A stretch of 64,000 bases of DNA from positions 62,001-126,000 of the forward strand of contig JAKARB010000011.1 in assembly GCA_021819435.1 (NCBI GenBank), in the 5' to 3' direction. Shown here one piece after another: positions 19,790 to 27,841 of this stretch. The translations under genes and the position numbers were made by a program. The stretch comes from Pseudomonadota bacterium (GTDB lineage Bacteria > Pseudomonadota > Gammaproteobacteria > Burkholderiales > Burkholderiaceae_C). The notes under the pieces were generated by a model that searched no databases, was not told the DNA's origin, and worked only from the letters and a program-made list of their open reading frames with translations. Within the stretch, counting starts at the first letter, position 1, and the number at the start of each line of letters is the position of its first letter.

Positions 19790-20710
19790 ATGAAGTTTGA
19801 ACCCACGCGCATTGCCGTCCCTGTGGACGATGCCAGTCTGTGTCTGCACCGATTCAAGCGAGCCGATGCGCATGGGCCAGCGGTGTTGATGCTGCACGGC
19901 ATGATGTCCAACGGCCGGGTCTTCTACAGCCATTCAGGCAAGGGCCTGGCGCCCTGGCTGGCTGAGCGTGGCTACGATGTGTTCGTGGCAGATCTGCGCG
20001 GCAAAGGCGGCAGCCAGCCGCTCATTGACCGGCATGCACGGCATGGTCAGAGCGAGATGATCGGCGTCGATCTGCCGGCCCTGCACGCCGCCGTCTTGCA
20101 CCATGCCCAGAGCAGTCAAGTGCACTGGGTGTCTCACTCTTGGGGCGGCGTGGTGATGAACAGCTGCCTGTTGCGCCATCCAGAACTCATTGCCCAGGTG
20201 GTCAGCGTGGTGCACTTCGCCGCCAAACGCAGTGTGAAGGTCCGCAACATGCGCAAGCGGATAGAAATCGACCTGATGTGGAATGGGGTACTCAAGCGCG
20301 TGACGCGTTGGATGGGCTACTTGCCCGCACGGCAACTGCGCATCGGTGCAGACAACGAGACCCGCAAAACGCATCGGCAGATTCAGTCATGGGTCCAGGC
20401 GGACCGCTGGGTGGACGATGACGACGGCTTCGACTATGGCCGCGCTGCGCAGCACACCAAGTTGCCGCCCACCCTGTACCTGGCTGCCGTCGACGATCCG
20501 TGCCGGGGGCATCCGGACGATGTGAAGCGCTTTCGTGCCGAGTCCGGCCCGCACCTGTCCCGTGTCCATGTGCTGTCAAAGCGGGGTGGCGCCATGCATG
20601 ACTATGACCACGTCAGCATCGTGACCCACCCGGATGCTGGCAATGACCAATTCAAGCTGGTGGAAGCCTGGCTGCAAGACCGCCACGACGCCGTGTCAGA
20701 GAAGGGCTGA
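19790..20710 (+). CDS. Alpha/beta hydrolase
   Basis: A 306-residue alpha/beta-hydrolase. LHGMMSNGRVF carries the oxyanion segment (GMM in place of GGG), DLRGKGGS follows, and the nucleophile is in SHSWGG, where the usual first Gly of GxSxG is replaced by Ser. AAVDDPC and the late MHDYDHVSI hold plausible acid and histidine residues. It is third in the plus-strand set after the BVMO fusion, with a 150-base gap that could hold its own promoter. ATG 19790 is the first start that gives a conserved-looking N-terminus. It ends 4 bases before the convergent SMP-30-like gene. Family clear, substrate unknown. Confidence 0.78.
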   Translation: MKFEPTRIAVPVDDASLCLHRFKRADAHGPAVLMLHGMMSNGRVFYSHSGKGLAPWLAERGYDVFVADLRGKGGSQPLIDRHARHGQSEMIGVDLPALHAAVLHHAQSSQVHWVSHSWGGVVMNSCLLRHPELIAQVVSVVHFAAKRSVKVRNMRKRIEIDLMWNGVLKRVTRWMGYLPARQLRIGADNETRKTHRQIQSWVQADRWVDDDDGFDYGRAAQHTKLPPTLYLAAVDDPCRGHPDDVKRFRAESGPHLSRVHVLSKRGGAMHDYDHVSIVTHPDAGNDQFKLVEAWLQDRHDAVSEKG

Positions 20711-20714
20711 CCTC

Positions 20715-21842
20715 TCACCGAGGCAGCTCAGCCTGTGCCGCCTTGAGTACGCCTAACGCTGGTGCGAGCAGGCTGTGGACGTACAAGGTGCCTTTCACCT
20801 CGGTGATGCCGGTCACTTCCGGGTAACGACCACTGGGGTCTTGCAGGTCTGCGAGGACCTGGCCCTGCTCGTTGAACGCCAGTGCATGGCCATAGGGCTT
20901 GGGCACGGGCAACAGGAAGTGGGGCAGACGGAAAGAAGCGGCACGCAAGAAGGGCCAGGGGGCCAGGGCGTCGGCCAGCACGCTGCGGGCTTTGGGCAGG
21001 CCGACCCAATACCGGCCCGAATCCCCCTTGGTCAGGTTATCGGGAAATGCCGGCAGGTTGTCCAGGACCACACGGGCCGTGCTGCCCGGCTCACGGATGT
21101 CGAGCTGCCTGGCTGACATGGGGATGCGCCAGATGCGGTAGCGTCCGGTCTCTGCCACCAACAGCGATCGGCCATCCGCTGCCAGCACGATGCCGTTGGC
21201 GAACACCAGACCCGTGGCGATGACCTCTGTGGTGTGCGTGGCGGGGTCATGCACCAGCACCCGGCCATTGCCCAGCTGCTCCAAGATCTCGGCCAGGCTC
21301 ACCGCCATCGGGTCGCCCCAGGGACCAGGTTTAAACCGGTGGCTGGCTTCGGTGAAGTAGATGCGGCCATCTGGTGCGACGGCCACGGCGTCGGCGAAGA
21401 CGATGGCATCGGTGTCCGACACCTTGTCGGTGATCAGGCTAACCTTGCCCTCGAGCGTCACACGCAGCAGGCCCTTGTAGGCATCGGCGGCGATGATGTT
21501 GCCATCGCGGTCGAAGTCGAAGCCCAACACGCGACCACCGGTGTCAGCCACTTGCTCCAGGCGCTGTCCATCGCCCTGCAGGCGCACGATGTGGCCGTTG
21601 TTCAGCGCGGTGTACATCAGCCCATCCGGGCCTTGTGCCACGTGTTCAGGGCCGGCCCCGGAGGGCAGCGGCAACAGGCGCACATCAACCAGGCGCTCGT
21701 TGCGCGCATAGGGGCCGCTGTAGCCCGGCGAAGGCTGCGGCTGCCAGGCCACCGGATGCACGCCAGTGGGCCAGAACAGCAGGTAGCCCATCAGGGCAGC
21801 GATGCCCAGGGTGACCATGGCCAAGAAGGGCTTGCTCATCAT
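20715..21842 (-). CDS. SMP-30/strictosidine-synthase-like beta-propeller protein
   Basis: A 375-residue protein with one N-terminal membrane segment or uncleaved signal (residues about 4-25, VTLGIAALMGYLLFWP) and a six-bladed beta-propeller. GPDGLMYTALNNG and APDGRIYFTEAS mark the SMP-30/gluconolactonase blades, and LPAFPDNLTKGDSGRYWVGL is typical of the strictosidine-synthase-like C-terminal region. Such proteins hydrolyse lactones or esters in many bacterial pathways. It is the last gene of the minus-strand BVMO operon, 28 bases after an SDR gene. A role as periplasmic-facing lactonase for the BVMO product is plausible but inferred. Two adjacent ATG codons (21842, 21839) are possible starts. 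Confidence 0.82.
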   Translation of the reverse strand: MMSKPFLAMVTLGIAALMGYLLFWPTGVHPVAWQPQPSPGYSGPYARNERLVDVRLLPLPSGAGPEHVAQGPDGLMYTALNNGHIVRLQGDGQRLEQVADTGGRVLGFDFDRDGNIIAADAYKGLLRVTLEGKVSLITDKVSDTDAIVFADAVAVAPDGRIYFTEASHRFKPGPWGDPMAVSLAEILEQLGNGRVLVHDPATHTTEVIATGLVFANGIVLAADGRSLLVAETGRYRIWRIPMSARQLDIREPGSTARVVLDNLPAFPDNLTKGDSGRYWVGLPKARSVLADALAPWPFLRAASFRLPHFLLPVPKPYGHALAFNEQGQVLADLQDPSGRYPEVTGITEVKGTLYVHSLLAPALGVLKAAQAELPR

Positions 21843-21870
21843 GTCGACGCAACGTTAAAACAAGGGAAGC

Positions 21871-22686
21871 TCAGGTGGTGGCGACGCGCCTAACGATGCG
21901 AGTAACGAGGCTGGGGGCCAAGCGCTGAAGGTGGACGAGCCAGCCTTCCTTGCCAGCGATCACCAAACGAGAACGACGTTGGGCCAGCCCATGGACGATC
22001 GCCTCGGCCACCCGCTGTGGCGGCATCGCATTGGACTGCCCCGGGTCCTGCTTGCCATGGGTACCTCCCTGTGCTGTGAGGGCATGCACCGATATGTCCG
22101 TGTTCACGAAGCCGGGGTAGGCCAGCATGATGTGCAGGCCCTGGTCCATGGTCTCTGTGCGCAGGGCCTCGAAGAAGCCGTGCAAGGCATGTTTCGCGGC
22201 GATGTAGGCCGAGCGATGCGGCGTGGCGATCAGGCCCAGCACACTCGCCACCGCCACGATGCTACCGTGCCCACGACGGATCATCTCCGGCGCCACCAGC
22301 TTGGTGAGCTGCAGCGGCCCGAAGTAGTTCACCGCCATGACCTTGCGATCGACCTCCAGGTTGGTCTCCAGCGCCATGGATCGGTGGGTGATGCCGGCGT
22401 TGTGCACCAGCACATCCACCGGCCACCCGCTTGACGTGATCCGCGCGCAGGCCTGCGCGACCTCCTCGCCATCGGTGAGATCGAATGTCTCGATGCGGCA
22501 TTGGACGTCGCTGCGCAAACGCTGGCACGCGGCGACCGTCTTGCCCAGGCCGAAGCGCTCGGATGCGGGTGCGGACAGGATGAGCCTGGCACCTCGTGCC
22601 GCAAAGGCCTTGGCCAACTCGGCACCAATGCCACGCGAGGCACCGGTGATCCAGACGACCTGCTTGTCAAATGAATCGTCGGCCAT
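21871..22686 (-). CDS. Short-chain dehydrogenase/reductase
   Basis: A 271-residue classical SDR. TGASRGIG is the nucleotide-binding glycine motif, NAG (HNAGITH) and the catalytic Ser (VASVLG) with YIAAK are present, so the enzyme should be active. The Rossmann-fold acidic/basic selectivity position is not decisive, though no Asp directly follows strand 2. The C-terminal 40 residues are basic and hydrophobic and may associate with the membrane, as in DHRS7-like SDRs. Its start is 1 base after the stop of the preceding SDR. Probable role: oxidation of a secondary alcohol or reduction of a ketone in the BVMO pathway. Confidence 0.88.
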   Translation of the reverse strand: MADDSFDKQVVWITGASRGIGAELAKAFAARGARLILSAPASERFGLGKTVAACQRLRSDVQCRIETFDLTDGEEVAQACARITSSGWPVDVLVHNAGITHRSMALETNLEVDRKVMAVNYFGPLQLTKLVAPEMIRRGHGSIVAVASVLGLIATPHRSAYIAAKHALHGFFEALRTETMDQGLHIMLAYPGFVNTDISVHALTAQGGTHGKQDPGQSNAMPPQRVAEAIVHGLAQRRSRLVIAGKEGWLVHLQRLAPSLVTRIVRRVATT

Positions 22687-22687
22687 G

Positions 22688-23578
22688 TCAGTCTTCCTTG
22701 TGCCGGGCGGTCAAGGCGTGGCCCATGCTGCTGACGCCAAAAGACCGACCAATCGCCTGTACTTCTGCTTCGACCTTGGGCACGGCCACGCGGGCCTTGC
22801 GCTTGACGAAGAACTCCCACACCGGGCTCATGAAGAGCTGACGCACCGCCCCGATGGGAGCCAGCGCTGCGGGCACATAGGTCTTGCGTTGTCGGCAGTT
22901 CACGGCCTTGACCATGCACTTCGCGCAGTCCTCCACCGACGTGATGACGTTGAAGGGCCAAGGCAGTTGCTTGAGTGCGTCGTTGAACGAGGCCAGTTCG
23001 CGTCGCTGGTCACGCACCAGGTCGGTGTCGATCCAAGCTGGGTAAACCACACCGACGTCCACGCCCTTGTGGGCCACCTCCAGGCGCAAGGCGTTGGCGA
23101 AGTGCTCCACACCGATCTTTGATGCGGCATAGGCAGAGGTTCCCGGCATGGACTTGAGGGCAGCGGCAGAGGAGACCAGCAGGAAATAGCCTTGGCTGCT
23201 GGTGATGGCGGGCAAGGTAGCGCTCACCGTCCGGATGACGCCGATCAGGTTCACCTCCACCGTCTTGACAAGGGCTTCCACCGGGCTGATTGCCACGGTG
23301 CCATTGCTGGCGATGCCTGCATTGGCGATGACCACATCGAGCCCACCAAGATGGGCCAGCGCAGCCGTCACGGCGCGCTGCACCGAGTTCTCATCGGTCA
23401 CGTCACATTCAGCCCAGAAATGGCGGGGACCCAGCTCTTGCACGAGGGCAGCCAGCCGCTCGCGCTCCAGGCCCACCAGGGCCAACGTGGCCCCCTGAGC
23501 CGCAAGTTGTCTGGCGGTCTCGGCGCCAATGCCTCTGGCGGCGCCAGTGATCAGCACGCGCTGTCCCTGTGACTTCAT
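22688..23578 (-). CDS. Short-chain dehydrogenase/reductase
   Basis: A 296-residue SDR with TGAARGIG, IANAGIASN, a serine in LVSSAAAL and YAASK (SAYAASKIGVEHF). Its ATG at 23578 overlaps the TGA of the esterase gene (ATGA), so it is translationally coupled. The C-terminal extension of about 50 residues after the substrate loop (SPVWEFFVKRKARVAVPKVE) is longer than in minimal SDRs and resembles the SadH-type SDR of mymA operons. It differs clearly from the next SDR, so the two are not a recent duplication. Confidence 0.88.
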   Translation of the reverse strand: MKSQGQRVLITGAARGIGAETARQLAAQGATLALVGLERERLAALVQELGPRHFWAECDVTDENSVQRAVTAALAHLGGLDVVIANAGIASNGTVAISPVEALVKTVEVNLIGVIRTVSATLPAITSSQGYFLLVSSAAALKSMPGTSAYAASKIGVEHFANALRLEVAHKGVDVGVVYPAWIDTDLVRDQRRELASFNDALKQLPWPFNVITSVEDCAKCMVKAVNCRQRKTYVPAALAPIGAVRQLFMSPVWEFFVKRKARVAVPKVEAEVQAIGRSFGVSSMGHALTARHKED

Positions 23579-24606
23579 GGTCGATTCCCTGATGATCGAA
23601 CGGCCAGCGCTCGCCATGTGTGAGCGACTTGCGAGACCGCTGCGCGTGACTCACGGTGAACGCTGGCCAGGTTGATGAATGCATGGCCCAGGCGAGAGAA
23701 GTGCAGATGCTGAACCGGGATGCCCGCGCGGCGGAGGTGGTCCACGTAGGCCTGACCTTCGTCCTTCAGCATGTCGTAGCCGGCCGTGGCAACCAGTGCC
23801 GGGGCCATCCCCGGCGGCACACTGGCCAGCAAGGGCGAAACCCGCGCATCTGCGGCATGCGCTTGAACATCCCGCAGGTAAGCACCGTAGAACGTTGCTC
23901 TTTCAGTGCGATCAAGGAAGTAGCCTGCGCCGTACCGCGTGTGCGATGGCCTCGTTTGCGTCAGGTCCGTCCCTGGGTAGATCAGCAGTTGTGCTGCGAC
24001 ATGCAGGCCTTCCTGAGCGAGGCAAGCCGCTGTGACAGCAGCCAAGTTGGCGCCTGCACTGTCTCCGCCCAGCGCCAGGCCTGTCGCCCCCCAAGCATCA
24101 AGCTGCTTACACGCCCAGTGTGCGCTGGCCAGCGCGTCATCCACTGCGGCAGGAAATGGCGCTTGCGGTGCCAACCGATAGGCGACCGCTAGCAGGGGCA
24201 TGCCGCTGCCTTCGCACAGCAGGCGGCATGCATCGTCATGGGTGTCCAGGTCACCCATGATGAACCCACCGCCGTGGAAGAACACCGTCAGCGGTGCCCT
24301 GCTCTCGGGCGACTTGGGGCGATAAAGCCGCGCAGCCAACGTGCCGTTTTCGGTGGGAATGGACAGGTCTTGCGTGGAGCCAATGTCAAAGCCGACCCGA
24401 AAGCTGGCCATGTCTGCACAAAACCGCTCGCGCGCGGCCACGGCCGAACCGCCGCGAGTCCCCAGGCCCCTCAGCCTGCGCAGCACCTGCAGGAAAGGCG
24501 AGAGTTCATCGGCAACCTGAGCATGTGGCGTTGCCAAGTGGGGGCCCGCATCCAGCAATCGGTCCAGACCACGAAGAAATCGCCCTTTGAAGGAAGACGC
24601 GCTCAT
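23575..24606 (-). CDS. HSL-family alpha/beta hydrolase (esterase)
   Basis: A 343-residue carboxylesterase of the hormone-sensitive-lipase family. FFHGGGFIMGD is the oxyanion motif, LGGDSAGANLA holds the nucleophile, AGYDMLKDEG the catalytic Asp and RLGHAFINL the His, so the triad is complete. It overlaps both neighbours by ATGA: its ATG at 24606 with the BVMO stop, its stop with the SDR start. This strict coupling to a BVMO argues that it hydrolyses the ester made by that enzyme, as LipR does beside MymA in mycobacteria. It is a stand-alone counterpart of the C-terminal half of the fusion at 16197. Confidence 0.92.
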   Translation of the reverse strand: MSASSFKGRFLRGLDRLLDAGPHLATPHAQVADELSPFLQVLRRLRGLGTRGGSAVAARERFCADMASFRVGFDIGSTQDLSIPTENGTLAARLYRPKSPESRAPLTVFFHGGGFIMGDLDTHDDACRLLCEGSGMPLLAVAYRLAPQAPFPAAVDDALASAHWACKQLDAWGATGLALGGDSAGANLAAVTAACLAQEGLHVAAQLLIYPGTDLTQTRPSHTRYGAGYFLDRTERATFYGAYLRDVQAHAADARVSPLLASVPPGMAPALVATAGYDMLKDEGQAYVDHLRRAGIPVQHLHFSRLGHAFINLASVHRESRAAVSQVAHTWRALAVRSSGNRP

Positions 24607-26135
24607 GGGGAAGCCTCTGCAACGCGGGATGCCGACGTGCTTGGCGAGAGACGCCGCCACGCATAGTCTGACTCCACGACCTTGCCAGCTACGCGCGCAT
24701 AGCTGAAGGTGAAACCCGGCCAGATGCTGGAGTTCCGCCCCGTTTCATCCAAGTACCAACTCTCGCAGCCGCCCGCCACCCACACCGTGCCATGCATCAT
24801 TTTCTCGATCCGGGCGAGGAAGCGCTGTTGCGCCGAAGCCGTGGGCTCAACCGCGTCATAGCCCTTGGCCTGCGCCAGCTTGATCACACCAACGATGTGC
24901 TTGGCCTGTGCCTCCAGCATGTACACCACGGACGTGTGTCCCAACCCGATGTTGGGGCCGTGCAGCAGATACAGGTTGGGAAAACCATGAACCGTGGTGC
25001 CCATGTAGGCCTGGGGACTGCCTTGCCAGGCCGACGCCAGGGAGCGGCCCTTGCCGTCATGGATCAGGTGCGTGAAAGGCAGGTCCTTGGTCTGGAAGCC
25101 GGTGCCGTGGATGATCGTGTCCACAGCCCTGAAGACACCATCCTGCCCGATGACGCCGTCCGCTGTGACCTGCTTGACGCCCTCGGTGACCACTTCGACA
25201 TTCGCCTGCGCGAGCGCCGGGTAATAGGTGTTCGAGATCAAGATCCGCTTGCACCCCAAGGTGTAGTCGGGCGTCAGCTTCTGGCGCAAGACCGGGTCTT
25301 TCACCGCAGCATGCATGTGCCTGAGCGCTTTGGCTTGTGCGCGCGCCATCAGCCATGGGTGCAAGAAACCCAGCGCCAAGGCTTCACGGTGGACATAGAC
25401 CCGGGCCCGCGCCAGCTTTTGCAGCCAAGGCAGCTTGCGAAACACCGTTCGGGCCGTTGCCGAAATGGGGCCGTCGTGGCGAGGCAAGACCCACGGGGGC
25501 GTGCGCTGGAACACGTGCATTCGCGCCACGTCCGGTTGGATGGCCGGAATGAACTGCAAAGCGGAGGCACCCGTGCCCACGACAGCGATGCGTCTGCCTT
25601 TGGGATTGAAGCCTTGGGGCCAGTTGGCTGAATGGAAGACCTCGCCCTTGAATGCCTGGGCACCCGGAAGCGTCGGAATGAGCGGGTCGCTCAGTGAGCC
25701 GAAAGCGCCCACCAAGTGCTGCGCGCGCACTTCACCTCGATTGGTCTGAATGCGCCAAGTGGCGCTGGCCTCGTCCCACCAGGCTTTTTGAACCTCATGG
25801 CGCAGCCTCACGTGAGACATCAACCCCAATTCCAGCGCGCAGCGCTTCAGGTAGCTGAGGATCTCGGCCTGGGGCGAAAAGGTTCGGCTCCAGTCAGGAT
25901 TGGGAGCAAAGGAAAACGAATACAGATGCGACTGCACATCGCAAGCGCACCCGGGGTAACTGTTGTCGCGCCACACGCCACCCACACCGACTGCTCGCTC
26001 AAGGATGATGAAGTCACGCACACCCGCCTGCTTCAGGTAGTGGGCTGTGGCCAGTCCGCCAAAACCAGATCCGACGATGGCGACCTGGACGGACACAGGC
26101 CCGGTTGAGGTGGGGCAAACGTTGTTCAAGGCCAT
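24603..26135 (-). CDS. Baeyer-Villiger-type flavin monooxygenase
   Basis: A 510-residue class B flavoprotein monooxygenase. IVGSGFGGLA binds FAD, the BVMO fingerprint is present as FKGEVFHSANW, and VVGTGASALQF binds NADPH. GVGGVWRDNSYPGCACDV and SHLYSFSFAPNPDWS are very close to the matching segments of the fusion protein at 16197, so the two are paralogues. ATG 26135 is the first start close to the FAD motif; the frame stays open upstream across the intergenic region. First gene of a five-gene operon, transcribed away from a TetR gene with an operator-like palindrome between them. Confidence 0.92.
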   Translation of the reverse strand: MALNNVCPTSTGPVSVQVAIVGSGFGGLATAHYLKQAGVRDFIILERAVGVGGVWRDNSYPGCACDVQSHLYSFSFAPNPDWSRTFSPQAEILSYLKRCALELGLMSHVRLRHEVQKAWWDEASATWRIQTNRGEVRAQHLVGAFGSLSDPLIPTLPGAQAFKGEVFHSANWPQGFNPKGRRIAVVGTGASALQFIPAIQPDVARMHVFQRTPPWVLPRHDGPISATARTVFRKLPWLQKLARARVYVHREALALGFLHPWLMARAQAKALRHMHAAVKDPVLRQKLTPDYTLGCKRILISNTYYPALAQANVEVVTEGVKQVTADGVIGQDGVFRAVDTIIHGTGFQTKDLPFTHLIHDGKGRSLASAWQGSPQAYMGTTVHGFPNLYLLHGPNIGLGHTSVVYMLEAQAKHIVGVIKLAQAKGYDAVEPTASAQQRFLARIEKMMHGTVWVAGGCESWYLDETGRNSSIWPGFTFSYARVAGKVVESDYAWRRLSPSTSASRVAEASP

Positions 26136-26155
26136 GGCGCGACGGCAGTGGAAGT

Positions 26156-26171
26156 GGTACAAAATTGTACC
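26156..26171. promoter_or_regulatory. Candidate TetR operator between BVMO operon and tetR
   Basis: GGTACAA and TTGTACC form perfect 7-base arms around a 2-base centre in the 79-base gap between the divergent starts of the BVMO (26135) and the TetR gene (26215). The position, length and AT-rich surroundings fit an autoregulated TetR operator controlling both directions. Confidence 0.6.
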
Positions 26172-26214
26172 CAAATAATTCAAAGACCGCTTCACTGCTC
26201 TTCCCCTCGAATCA

Positions 26215-26817
26215 ATGGCCTTGACGAAAGATGGCATGTCGCCGCGCAGTCGCCTCATCGCTGGCATGGCCAAGGTGTTGGAGCAACGTGCGTTGTCCGA
26301 GCTGTACGCCGACGATGTGGTGAAAGAGGCTGGGGTGTCCAAGCGGACCTTCTATCAGCACTTCGCCAACAAGGAAGACTGCTTTCTGGCGCTGTACCGC
26401 GAAAACAGTGCGCGGGTGCTGAACGTTCTTCAGGAAGCCTCGGGGGCCGCAGGCCTCTCAGCCCTGGAACGCATCCAGCTAGGCGCCAAGGCTTACCTGC
26501 TGTTCATGCAGAGCCAGTCTGCGCTGATGAAGCGGCTCTACATCGACATCCTGTATCTGGGCACGGAGGGCATGAAGGCCAAGCGCGAGGTGCTGCAGCA
26601 ATTCGCGGATGTGCTGCTCGCTGCGTATGAAGCGGAACGCGTGCTGGTGCCATCGCTGCCGCCCCTGGACCCCGAACTGGTGCTGGCGATCGTGGCCGGC
26701 ATCAACGAAATGATCCTGTTCAAGATCGAAGACGGGCATGCAGACCGCTTGAGTGACCTGGAGAGCGTGAGCCAACGGCTGATCATGGGTCAACTGCTCC
26801 TGAATCAGACCGGCTAG
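26215..26817 (+). CDS. TetR-family regulator
   Basis: A 200-residue TetR-type repressor. The helix-turn-helix lies at about residues 15-60 (SELYADDVVKEAGVSKRTFYQHFANKEDCFLALY). The C-terminal ligand domain is helical with no recognised signature. It diverges from the BVMO-esterase-SDR operon with a perfect inverted repeat in the shared intergenic region, so local autoregulation and control of that operon are likely. The ligand is unknown, probably a pathway substrate or product. Confidence 0.88.
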   Translation: MALTKDGMSPRSRLIAGMAKVLEQRALSELYADDVVKEAGVSKRTFYQHFANKEDCFLALYRENSARVLNVLQEASGAAGLSALERIQLGAKAYLLFMQSQSALMKRLYIDILYLGTEGMKAKREVLQQFADVLLAAYEAERVLVPSLPPLDPELVLAIVAGINEMILFKIEDGHADRLSDLESVSQRLIMGQLLLNQTG

Positions 26818-26870
26818 AGCCCAAACATGACGGCTCATGCATGCTGTGCATCGCACACCGATGCAAAAAG

Positions 26871-27587
26871 TCAGGCCTTTGGCTTGCGGGATGCCGACTT
26901 GGGCGCTGCAACCGCTTCAGCGGGCTGATACGCAGCAGCCATGCTTTTGTAGATGGCCAGGTTGTGCTGAACGACTTGGTCGAGTGTCTGCTTGAAGCCC
27001 GCTCGAACCCAGTGCTTGGCAATGTAGATGGCCGTTCCAGTCAGCCCCGCGATGACCAAGTCCATGTCGTAGCCACTCTTCTCGAGGTCGGGATACAGCA
27101 TCGAGACAAAAGTTCGATACATCCCGGCGATCTCGTTGATGGCTGCCTCGGCCCCTCGCATCCCGTTTTCGCTGACGCTCACCGCATCGATCAGCATGAT
27201 GCGTGCAGCCCTGGGGTCGTCCTGCAAAAACATGTACCAGGCCCGCAAGGCACCTTCACCCAGATTCATCGCATTGCTGGCACGGATACCCTGATGCAGC
27301 ACCGCAGACATGATGCGCTGCTGCAGCTGACTGCGCAGGTCAGCGTAGACCGCGTCAAACAACTCACCCACCGTCTTGAAAGACTCATAGAAGTAGCGCT
27401 CGGTGAGTCCAGCCTCAGCACAGATGTCCCGAACAGACGCGAGGTGATAGCCACGGGTTCCGAAAACTTCAAGACCTGCATCAACGAGCTTGCGCTGACG
27501 CTCACGCCGACGCTCAGCCGCATCCAACCCGCCATAACGACGGGTCACCGTCGGAGATCGCTTTCGAGTCGATGGCTTGCTTGTCAT
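26871..27587 (-). CDS. TetR-family regulator
   Basis: A 238-residue TetR-type regulator with a basic, Ser/Thr-rich leader (TSKPSTRKRSPTVTRRYG) before the helix-turn-helix (GYHLASVRDICAEAGLTERYFYESF). The C-terminal tail is Ala/Lys-rich. ATG 27587 is chosen because the upstream in-frame extension looks unconserved. It diverges from the secreted IPT protein gene and converges with the other TetR gene. An inverted repeat near that secreted-protein gene (27762-27787) may be its operator. Confidence 0.85.
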   Translation of the reverse strand: MTSKPSTRKRSPTVTRRYGGLDAAERRRERQRKLVDAGLEVFGTRGYHLASVRDICAEAGLTERYFYESFKTVGELFDAVYADLRSQLQQRIMSAVLHQGIRASNAMNLGEGALRAWYMFLQDDPRAARIMLIDAVSVSENGMRGAEAAINEIAGMYRTFVSMLYPDLEKSGYDMDLVIAGLTGTAIYIAKHWVRAGFKQTLDQVVQHNLAIYKSMAAAYQPAEAVAAPKSASRKPKA

Positions 27588-27761
27588 GGGTTGAGTTCGG
27601 CTTGCTCTGTGAGGTGAGCCGGATTTTGCCGGAACCCTGTCCCACCTCTGATCACAGGTGCCCTCATCGCCCCGCAACCAAGCGTTAACCCATCCCGTGA
27701 AACGGGTGGCATTGGTGGATCCACTGATCAATTGAGGCGGGTCAATTTCCTATTCTGATCA

Positions 27762-27787
27762 AATTGGACATACAAGATAGTCCAATT
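27762..27787. promoter_or_regulatory. Inverted repeat upstream of the secreted IPT protein
   Basis: AATTGGAC (27762-27769) and GTCCAATT (27780-27787) are perfect 8-base arms around a 10-base spacer, 55 bases upstream of the ATG at 27842, in a locally AT-rich stretch of the 254-base gap between the divergent tetR and secreted-protein genes. Likely regulator-binding site; the divergent TetR protein is the first candidate. Confidence 0.5.
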
Positions 27788-27841
27788 AGTTCCAAATCAA
27801 TCCATTCACTGCATCTGTGCGACGCCCAACAGGAGAGAACA

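Noticed and set aside
21871-22688. The two SDR genes as a tandem duplication
   Set aside because: They share only the general SDR motifs; lengths, C-termini and loops differ.
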